Positions 8,172-13,717 of a stretch of DNA of 13,717 nt are shown one piece after another; the stretch's first letter is position 1, and each line of letters starts with the position of its first letter. The position numbers were made by a program, and so were the translations under genes. The DNA is taken from the NCBI GenBank assembly GCA_900314365.1, contig OMVH01000081.1, forward strand, positions 1 through 13,717, written 5' to 3'. The notes under the pieces are model-generated. The model was not told the origin of the DNA. It saw only the letters and a list, made by a program, of their open reading frames with translations, and ran no database searches. The DNA is from an uncultured Prevotella sp. (GTDB lineage: Bacteria; Bacteroidota; Bacteroidia; Bacteroidales; Bacteroidaceae).

Positions 8172-8993
8172 TTGGAAGTTAAATGCCCAAAATGTCGTTT
8201 CCGCTTTCACGTAGACGTGATACCCGGTGAGAACGAAGTTAACTGCGTCTGTCCGAGATGCGGAACTCCCTTCATGCAAAAGCTGGAAGAGGACGAAGGC
8301 AGTGAAAGCAAGTCAGATACTTCAACCGTTGTCAAAGAGAAGCAGTCGACTTCGCCGTCAGCAACAAATGCTTCGTCACAGCCATTGCCGCAACAGTCTC
8401 GCAACTACCAAGGGCAAGGCGGTTGGCAAGAAAGAGGAAGGCAAGCGCCCATTGGCCCCCATACTAATCCTTATAAGAGACAGGAGAAGGGTGGAAAAAA
8501 GTTCAGCGCCCGCTTTAGAGCACTCTTGGTGCTTATCATTGTTTCTGCTGCTATTATTCTTTACTTTGCCTTGAACGGCAGTGATTCGCAACAGCAGGTT
8601 CCTAAGAACACCCCCGCCGACTATGATGCAATAGAGTCTACGTCCGTAGGTGATGCCTATGATGACACAACTGCTGTGGAGGATCCTTTTAAAGAGGTGA
8701 GACCACAGCCTGTGCCAGAGTGGGTGAAGGGAACGTGGACCTATAAGGCCAGTTTCGGTCTTGTTACTCTTGTTATTAATGATAACACTATCACCGAAAC
8801 AATAACTTATGACAATAAGGATGGAGAACGGAAACTGACAAGCTCAAGTAGATATTATTATCAGGACGGTTCTATTTATTCTAAAGATGTAGAGGCAGGC
8901 CAAGACAGGCCGATGTTCTACCGTCTTGACCTCGCGCACGAGAAAGTGATGTTTGGTGACAGGAACAGCGAGGTACAGATGACGAAGCAATAA
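8172..8993 (+). CDS. Zinc-ribbon, single-span membrane protein
   Basis: A 273-residue protein with three parts. Residues 4-34 are a zinc ribbon of the MJ0042 type: C-P-K-C (5-8) and C-V-C-P-R-C (25-30), with Cys5, Cys8, Cys27 and Cys30 the likely ligands. Residues 38-112 are a low-complexity Ser/Gln/Gly-rich linker. A membrane span covers about 116-133, preceded by a Lys/Arg-rich stretch (102-116), which by the positive-inside rule puts the zinc ribbon in the cytoplasm and residues 137-273 in the periplasm. The C-terminal domain (183-270) begins W-V-K-G-T-W-T-Y and looks like a small beta-barrel or lipocalin-like fold. The start must be the TTG at 8172: a stop lies in frame at 8166 and the next ATG would delete the whole ribbon. 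It is the last gene of the operon, 61 bases after the coiled-coil gene, and is well placed to link the cytoplasmic ATPases with the periplasmic lipoprotein. Confidence 0.75.
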   Translation: MEVKCPKCRFRFHVDVIPGENEVNCVCPRCGTPFMQKLEEDEGSESKSDTSTVVKEKQSTSPSATNASSQPLPQQSRNYQGQGGWQERGRQAPIGPHTNPYKRQEKGGKKFSARFRALLVLIIVSAAIILYFALNGSDSQQQVPKNTPADYDAIESTSVGDAYDDTTAVEDPFKEVRPQPVPEWVKGTWTYKASFGLVTLVINDNTITETITYDNKDGERKLTSSSRYYYQDGSIYSKDVEAGQDRPMFYRLDLAHEKVMFGDRNSEVQMTKQ

Positions 8994-9253
8994 AATGGTA
9001 AGGTGGTGATGAAGAACATCTGTTACTCAGGCTTGCATCACAATAACCACACTTCACTCAACAACCGGCTACTGCGACGGAGAAGTGGCTACGAGTAATG
9101 ATAAATCTCTGCATATACGTGTTCTCTGAGTAGAATAGGTGCTGGCTGTTCGTTCTTGGTGTATTAGGAGCATGGATGCGGATGATTACTGCGAGAGTCG
9201 GTTATTGTGCGATGATCGAGCATAGACTTTGTAATCCAAAGCACCACCTCAAA

Positions 9254-9280
9254 ATCATCTATTTATTATGCATAGATGGT
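9254..9280. other. AT-rich hairpin with alternative pairing
   Basis: CATCTAT (9256-9262) pairs with ATAGATG (9272-9278) around a nine-base loop, extended by a T-G and an A-T pair. The 3' arm overlaps TGGTGC (9277-9282), which can instead pair with GCACCA at 9241-9246, so two exclusive structures are possible. No regulatory role is evident. Confidence 0.35.
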
Positions 9281-9348
9281 GCACCAACACGGGCAATGAC
9301 AACTTGTGGAAATAAACTTCCGCTGAACTATATGAACATTATGAAATG

Positions 9349-9378
9349 GGGCTGATACTTCTCATGAGGTATCAGCCC
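9349..9378 (+). terminator. Perfect 10-bp hairpin, candidate terminator
   Basis: GGGCTGATAC (9349-9358) pairs perfectly with GTATCAGCCC (9369-9378). The loop TTCTCATGAG is itself partly palindromic (CTCATGAG). It lies 355 bases after the last operon gene. The downstream tract TTGTTGG is only weakly T-rich, so an intrinsic terminator is plausible for the plus strand but not certain; another structured element is possible. Confidence 0.4.
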
Positions 9379-9541
9379 TTGTTGGTATGTTCGTGTCGGG
9401 CATACTGAAATACGAGGAAAACTGTTTCATTTGCCTCCTACTCTATTCTTCTTGGGAAAAAATTGAGAAACATTTCGGGGCATTGCTCTTTCCAAGTTGA
9501 TCGAAGCATAATTGCTGAGTATTGAGGAAGATTAGATATAT

Positions 9542-9573
9542 AAAAAGGAGAACCAGTGGCCTGATTCTCCTTT
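9542..9573 (-). terminator. Rho-independent terminator of the minus-strand unit
   Basis: Read on the minus strand, AAAGGAGAA (9573-9565) pairs with TTCTCCTTT (9552-9544), and an inner CAG/CTG pair closes a four-base loop after one mismatch. The 3' arm runs into a T-tract (TTTTTA, ending near 9541). It sits about 40 bases downstream of the 62-residue gene's stop, as expected for the end of the two-gene unit. The A-rich 5' side could let it work weakly in the other direction too. Confidence 0.75.
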
Positions 9574-9614
9574 GATGACGTAAACGATGTAATCGATTTT
9601 GCTATCTGTGACAA

Positions 9615-9803
9615 CTAATCATCCCAGAGACTCTTGCTCTCGACTTCGTAGGGTTCTTCCTCTAAGAATAAGGACTCCTTGCCATTAGCCGGGCCTGTGG
9701 CCGGGTGCTCGCCGTCTATCGGTGTTTCTAAATCTGAACCAGCAAGAATGGTTTCTGCTCCAATCATTCTTACCTTAATACTTGGTTTGATGTATTTTTC
9801 CAT
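9615..9803 (-). CDS. Small acidic protein, Bacteroidales Y-I-K-P type
   Basis: A 62-residue protein starting M-E-K-Y-I-K-P-S-I-K-V and carrying L-A-G-S at 20-23. The second half is acidic (E-E-E at 48-50, ending W-D-D). There is no signal peptide, membrane span or cysteine. Small proteins with this N-terminal pattern (Y-I-x-P-x-I-x-V, then an L-A-G/A-S) are common in Bacteroidales as I recall, and their function is unknown to me. Its ATG at 9803 lies 19 bases after the stop of the large secreted protein, and a terminator follows, so the two genes probably share a transcript. The start, stop, spacing and terminator together make it a convincing real gene despite its size. Confidence 0.75.
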   Translation of the reverse strand: MEKYIKPSIKVRMIGAETILAGSDLETPIDGEHPATGPANGKESLFLEEEPYEVESKSLWDD

Positions 9804-9822
9804 TTTCTTCTGATGTTGTTAT

Positions 9823-12800
9823 TTATTTTTTGATTACTTTCTTTCCATTACATATATATATACCCTTTGGGTGACCATCTAGTGACGAACCGATGTAGCG
9901 TCCTTGCAGGTCGTAGAAGCGCACTGTGCCGTCGGCGTCGGTAGTTTCGATGGTACTTATGCCTGTAGTCTCATCGCCAAGCGTGAAGTTCAATTCCTTT
10001 GCACCGGCTGAGGTGGTGGAGGTTATATAAGCACGGTAAGGCGGAATGGTGGCGGAGGCATTGCCGGTCGTCACCTTATGCCAAAGATTATCGTTCTGCA
10101 AGATGTAGGCATTATGCGCAGCGGCTGTGGCATTATCGATGCAGTTCAGCGTTCCGATGAATTTGAAGTTGCCCTCTCCTTGCTCCATATTTTCCAAAGA
10201 ACTTGCAAGCACGTTTGTCGGCGTGTCCGAGTCGAGACTAGTGCTGCCGCTTGCCACAAGCAGATAAGGCTTGTTTGCTTCGAGCACGTCGCCAGTCACT
10301 TCGACAAAGCTTACCACTTTACCGTTCACGTTAACATGGCTCAGGGTATAAGCCTTTGCGGTAGCGGGCAGAGGAAGTTCATAAGGCAAGCAAACAGTGT
10401 AGTTGCCGGCACTTGTAAGCTTGCGGTCATTTCTCAGCTGCTTTGCAGTAAAATCCAGACCGACAGGCATTTCTTCGGAAGTAAGGTGGAAGTTGTCGCA
10501 TGCCCAGCGGCTGTTCTCATTGTCGTAATACACGTAGTTCTCCTTCGCCTTGTCTGCTTCGTTATAAAGGCCCGGCATTTCACCCAGCACCTGCGCCCAG
10601 TAGCACTGGTTGGTGCGCCCGTTCTGCAACCGTTTTGCCACCTCGCCGTTCTTCAGCTGTTTCTCCGTTACCTGGGTGCCCTGAGCAGTGCCGCACGGGT
10701 TGAGATAATAGCAGTTGTTGAGGGTGGCATTCTTTGCAAAGGTTTTTGCCCACCAATCTATAGCATTGTTGCTGCCGATGTAAAGGCAGTTGTTCAATGT
10801 GCATTGTCCATCTTGTTCGTAACAGAAACCGCTCATTCCTTTTTTGCCTTCGTCGGTTGTAGCATTGAAAGTTCCCATCACCACACAGTCGGAAATGGTC
10901 GTGTTGCTATAACTATTAATATATTGAACTATACCCGATGCACCACATGCGCCATTGCTATAACTGCTTGTGATATTCACCTCGCTGATGCAGTTGGAGA
11001 TGGAGTTAGTCCCAAAGGCCATATTTATTAATCCTGATGATACATAACCAGTGACAGATATTTTCCCTTTTGTATGTACATTCTTGATGTGTGCGTTCTT
11101 TATCGCATAGAATGGAGCGTATACTACAACATCATTGATATTCATTGTGATAGAGTGCCCGTTGCCATCAAAGACGCCAGAGTAACTATAGTATTGGGAT
11201 CCAATCATCGGACAGGTTGAGTCAAGGACGATATCGGCTGTAAGTCGGGCATTCATAGCTTCGTTGCCATTTTGCACCTCCTGTGCGAACGCCTTCCAGT
11301 CGTCGGCGTTGGCGATGGGGTAATAATCCAGGTCGGTGAAGGTGACCGTCACGGTGCGGTCGGCGGTGACCGGTGTGGAGGCAGTGAAGCCATCACCGAA
11401 AACGAGCTTATAGTAATTGTCAGGAGAGATGCTACCGCCTGCCAGCTCCTCTATTGTGGGCAGCGTTACGGTGCCGCCGCTGTTGGCATAGCGTGCCGCC
11501 AATTCCTTATCGCCCTGCTTGAAGGATACCTTATACACTCGCTTCGCTGCATCTGCGGTGAGCAATGGCTGGACATCTGTGCCGATGCTCATGCCCCACG
11601 TGTTGCTGCTTCGGCCGTTTTGCAGCAGCCAGGCCACCTCGCCACTCTTCAGTTGTGCGGTGGTTATCTGCTTGGCACCCCCAGCATTGCATGGGAAGAG
11701 GTAGTAGCAGTTGTTGTAGGTTCTGCCCGATATGTTTGCGCCGCTTGCGTTGTTGACACTTTCACCAGTGTACAGGCAGTTGCTTATGATGCAAGTCGAT
11801 GCGTTTGAACTCACTATAAGCCCCCAACTATCGCTATGCTGGGTACATTCGAACGTTCCTGTCATGAGGCAGTCGGTGACGGTCAGTGTCGAACCCGTTT
11901 TCGTTTCATAAACCAATCCTCCCATGTAGCCTGGTGCCTTCAATGCCAGGTCGCTGACGCAGTTGGAGACGGTCACTTTGCCATAAGCCGTGCAGATGAG
12001 GCCACCCACTTGGTTTACGTTGTCGGTGATGCTGCCTTTGACAGTAAGGTTCTTGACGCTTGCATTCTCCACGCAACGGAATGGACCAATCGCTCCGTTG
12101 CCGTTCCAGTTCATCGTGATGCTGTTGCCATTGCCGTCGAAGGTGCCGGCATACCGATGGCTTTCTGTTCCCACCATCGTGATAACCGTGCCCAGGTCGA
12201 TGTCGGCATCAAGCTTGGCGTTGAGGGTGGTCAGGCCCTTGTCGTTGACGAGCGAGGCAAACATCTTCCATTCGTTCGCGTCCTTGATGAGCACAGTCCC
12301 CGCTTTGTCGCTGCGCACCACGGTGAAGGTGTACGAGATAGAGGCAGCCTCATATCGACTGCTCTGCGGCTGCTGGGCGGTGATGGTGGCTGTACCAGTG
12401 GTTCCGCCCCACGTGATTTGGCCGTTATTTACCTTTAGAGCGGCTTCGTTGTTGCTGGAGCCGATGAATCCATAGGACAAATTGAAAGGCAATCCACTTC
12501 CCGTGGTGAAATTCACATAATCACTAATCGCCATTAAATTCCCGCCCACGGGTGTGCCTTTGGTGAACATAACGTCGGATGATACCGTCTTTAACGACAT
12601 TTTGAGAGGGTCGCGCTGTATGTTCACCTTCATGCTGCTTTCCCCCTTTGCATAGTTGCTCGTGGCAGGGAAGGTGGCACGGAGGGTGGTTGAACCGAAT
12701 GCTTTTCCCGTAAAATTAGATGCGTCGACAGTCGCCACATTATTGTTGTCGCTCTTGAGGACTGGAGTGCCGTCGTAGCCGTTCTTGTTCAGACCGTGTG

Positions 12801-13419
12801 CGGTAGTCACGTATGCGATAGCCGACATGGACGACTGTGGAAACGCTGCCTTGCAGACCTTGACATAGCCCACGATGATATCACGGACCTTGAACTGCCC
12901 CCAACTGGAGTTGTTATGTGTGGTGATGACGACACTCTGTGCCGTAGCGTCATACTGGGTGACGACGATATTGTTGTCGTCATCATTGAGATTGTTCTGG
13001 TTGGCGCCACTCACTTTTGAGTTGGATACAGCATTCTTCTCAAAGTTATAGCTGTAGCCCGTTGTGACACCGGCGATACGCTTGATGCCTTCGGAATTGT
13101 TATAGTCCTTTCCCCCTTCAGTGTCACGCAGGATAATCCAACGGATGGCGTAGCCGTCGGCAGCCTTAACGGTGATGGTAGAGCCCTTCGCAAGTTCATA
13201 GATGGCGTTGTTGCCCGTGCCCCTGGTAGTCTTGCAACTGCTGAACGTGACGCTCACATTCGTTCTTGTGAGTGTCGTCAAGCCCTTATTCTTTCCAGCG
13301 TCGCGTGAGCGGAATGTCTCATAGCCCGCACAACCATAGTCGGTAGCCCATGCCCCCGCGGACGAGGCGATGAGCAACAGAAAGAGGCAGAGCCTCTGAA
13401 TGATGTGTTGATGTTTCAC
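9823..13419 (-). CDS. Large secreted beta-helix surface protein
   Basis: A 1198-residue predicted secreted protein. A signal peptide covers 1-25 (hydrophobic core 11-21, A-W-A cleavage site). Residues 30-190 are an unidentified beta-rich domain; 190-370 look like two bacterial Ig-like domains. Then come two copies of a module of about 240 residues (379-620 and 701-951), each opening with E/D-W-K-x-F-A and containing F-D-G-N-G-[NH]-S-I-T-M-N and many N-C-x ladder turns, as in GLUG-type right-handed beta-helices. A small beta domain (627-698) separates them. The C-terminus (about 1153-1198) has F-Y-D-L-Q-G-R and P-K-G-I-Y-I-C-N-G-K-K-V, the pattern of Bacteroidales C-terminal domains linked with type IX secretion or surface display. 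The start is the GTG at 13419: a TAA lies four codons upstream in frame and no ATG precedes the signal core. Likely a cell-surface adhesin or binding protein; no catalytic motif is visible. Confidence 0.85.
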   Translation of the reverse strand: MKHQHIIQRLCLFLLLIASSAGAWATDYGCAGYETFRSRDAGKNKGLTTLTRTNVSVTFSSCKTTRGTGNNAIYELAKGSTITVKAADGYAIRWIILRDTEGGKDYNNSEGIKRIAGVTTGYSYNFEKNAVSNSKVSGANQNNLNDDDNNIVVTQYDATAQSVVITTHNNSSWGQFKVRDIIVGYVKVCKAAFPQSSMSAIAYVTTAHGLNKNGYDGTPVLKSDNNNVATVDASNFTGKAFGSTTLRATFPATSNYAKGESSMKVNIQRDPLKMSLKTVSSDVMFTKGTPVGGNLMAISDYVNFTTGSGLPFNLSYGFIGSSNNEAALKVNNGQITWGGTTGTATITAQQPQSSRYEAASISYTFTVVRSDKAGTVLIKDANEWKMFASLVNDKGLTTLNAKLDADIDLGTVITMVGTESHRYAGTFDGNGNSITMNWNGNGAIGPFRCVENASVKNLTVKGSITDNVNQVGGLICTAYGKVTVSNCVSDLALKAPGYMGGLVYETKTGSTLTVTDCLMTGTFECTQHSDSWGLIVSSNASTCIISNCLYTGESVNNASGANISGRTYNNCYYLFPCNAGGAKQITTAQLKSGEVAWLLQNGRSSNTWGMSIGTDVQPLLTADAAKRVYKVSFKQGDKELAARYANSGGTVTLPTIEELAGGSISPDNYYKLVFGDGFTASTPVTADRTVTVTFTDLDYYPIANADDWKAFAQEVQNGNEAMNARLTADIVLDSTCPMIGSQYYSYSGVFDGNGHSITMNINDVVVYAPFYAIKNAHIKNVHTKGKISVTGYVSSGLINMAFGTNSISNCISEVNITSSYSNGACGASGIVQYINSYSNTTISDCVVMGTFNATTDEGKKGMSGFCYEQDGQCTLNNCLYIGSNNAIDWWAKTFAKNATLNNCYYLNPCGTAQGTQVTEKQLKNGEVAKRLQNGRTNQCYWAQVLGEMPGLYNEADKAKENYVYYDNENSRWACDNFHLTSEEMPVGLDFTAKQLRNDRKLTSAGNYTVCLPYELPLPATAKAYTLSHVNVNGKVVSFVEVTGDVLEANKPYLLVASGSTSLDSDTPTNVLASSLENMEQGEGNFKFIGTLNCIDNATAAAHNAYILQNDNLWHKVTTGNASATIPPYRAYITSTTSAGAKELNFTLGDETTGISTIETTDADGTVRFYDLQGRYIGSSLDGHPKGIYICNGKKVIKK
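10567..11319 (-). repeat. Second copy of the internal beta-helix module
   Basis: Encodes residues 701-951 of the surface protein. It opens N-A-D-D-W-K-A-F-A-Q-E-V and closes with Q-L-K-N-G-E-V-A-K-R-L-Q-N-G-R, mirroring the first copy. Copies are diverged at both protein and DNA level, so the duplication is not recent. Confidence 0.7.
11560..12285 (-). repeat. First copy of the internal beta-helix module
   Basis: Encodes residues 379-620. It opens D-A-N-E-W-K-M-F-A-S-L-V and closes with Q-L-K-S-G-E-V-A-W-L-L-Q-N-G-R. The shared F-D-G-N-G-x-S-I-T-M-N core and the N-N-C-Y-Y-L turn near the end are the clearest matches to the second copy. Confidence 0.7.
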
Positions 13420-13690
13420 CTTGATTTAACTGTTAAGTATTTTTCAATAAAATGAGGCTCACCCGATAAATCCTGTGGCTTGGTTCTTAGTTTATAACCA
13501 AAATCAAGAAAAGCCTTTGTGCCATCGTTTTGTATAAAATGATGTCTTTATGTTCTCTCACCCAAACACTGGAGTTTTCCAATGCGCCCCAATTCAGGAT
13601 GTGTAACATGATAAAGTGGAAAAATGTTTGGCCGCCTGCATTCTGAGGACGAACAAGTAATTAGACCGCACCTTCTACATTTGCTGCTTG
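13420..13690. other. Upstream region of the surface-protein gene
   Basis: AT-rich non-coding sequence ahead of the GTG at 13419. No exact TAnnTTTG box was found on the minus strand; the closest is TGATTTTG at 13506-13499, without a fitting -33 element. The promoter is therefore unresolved. Short frames run in from the right edge on the minus strand but none can be called a gene. Confidence 0.4.
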
Positions 13691-13713
13691 CGGACGGCCA
13701 CGAGGGCCGCGCC
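13691..13713. repeat. GC-rich hairpin, possible extragenic palindrome
   Basis: CGGCC (13695-13699) pairs with GGCCG (13705-13709) around ACGAG, with GG/CC pairs (13692-13693 with 13712-13713) beyond a bulge. It is strikingly GC-rich against an AT-rich surrounding, at the window edge. It resembles a REP-type extragenic palindrome, but only one copy is visible here. Confidence 0.3.
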
Positions 13714-13717
13714 CTGC

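Larger units (their letters stand above)
8994..9540. other. Non-coding region between convergent units
   Basis: About 550 bases follow the operon with no frame that looks coding on either strand. It contains two hairpins (9254-9280 and 9349-9378). I could not recognise a broken transposase, tRNA or other relic. It may serve as a long 3' untranslated region for the operon or hold a small RNA; neither can be shown from sequence alone. Confidence 0.5.

Noticed and set aside
497..8993. Reading the operon as a classical defence island
   Set aside because: No nuclease, helicase, toxin, methylase or NTPase of known defence families is visible, and no mobile-element genes flank it.
10078..11031. A 317-residue plus-strand frame inside the surface-protein gene
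   Set aside because: It is the antisense shadow of a long gene with signal peptide, repeats and C-terminal motif; its own sequence has no plausible domains.
13600..13717. Possible end of a gene entering from the right edge on the minus strand
   Set aside because: More than one frame is open for a short distance and none gives a recognisable C-terminus; the GC-rich hairpin fits a non-coding element at least as well.

Overview
The window looks like chromosomal DNA of a Bacteroidales bacterium, most likely Prevotellaceae (Prevotella/Segatella-like). This rests on several things seen in the sequence. A Bacteroidetes-type promoter (TTTA, 21 bp, TAATTTTG) lies ahead of the first full gene. Shine-Dalgarno sequences are mostly absent. 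A large secreted protein ends in a C-terminal tail typical of Bacteroidales surface proteins, and a small Y-I-K-P-type protein follows it. The genus is an inference; no rRNA or marker gene is present.

Layout: (1) 1-496 is a probably divergent intergenic region. It holds a possible start of a gene leaving the left edge on the minus strand, one GC-rich hairpin, and the promoter at 384-416. (2) 497-8993 is a compact run of six plus-strand genes, read here as one operon: a lipoprotein with a von Willebrand A (vWA)-like domain, a four-helix membrane protein, a divergent tubulin/FtsZ-like GTPase, a 1154-residue protein with an Hsp70/actin-type ATPase domain in its C-terminal half, a coiled-coil protein, and a zinc-ribbon protein with one membrane span. 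(3) 8994-9614 is non-coding between convergent transcription units and carries several hairpins, including a convincing minus-strand terminator. (4) 9615-13419 is a two-gene minus-strand unit: a 1198-residue secreted beta-helix protein with an internal duplication, then a 62-residue acidic protein. (5) 13420-13717 is non-coding and ends in a GC-rich hairpin.

The six-gene operon is the main interest. It pairs a tubulin-fold protein with an Hsp70/actin-fold ATPase, both expected in the cytoplasm, with parts predicted to sit in or beyond the inner membrane (vWA lipoprotein, 4-TM protein, zinc ribbon-TM-periplasmic domain). A natural reading is an envelope-spanning assembly in which nucleotide-driven cytoskeletal or remodelling proteins are coupled to the membrane and periplasm. 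There is partial precedent: Makarova and Koonin (2010) described FtsZ/tubulin-like families linked to vWA proteins and proposed a role in membrane remodelling. The exact combination seen here, with a large N-terminally extended Hsp70-like protein, a coiled-coil partner and a zinc-ribbon membrane protein, is not one I recognise as characterised. No nuclease, toxin, transposase, integrase, tRNA, rRNA or CRISPR array was seen.
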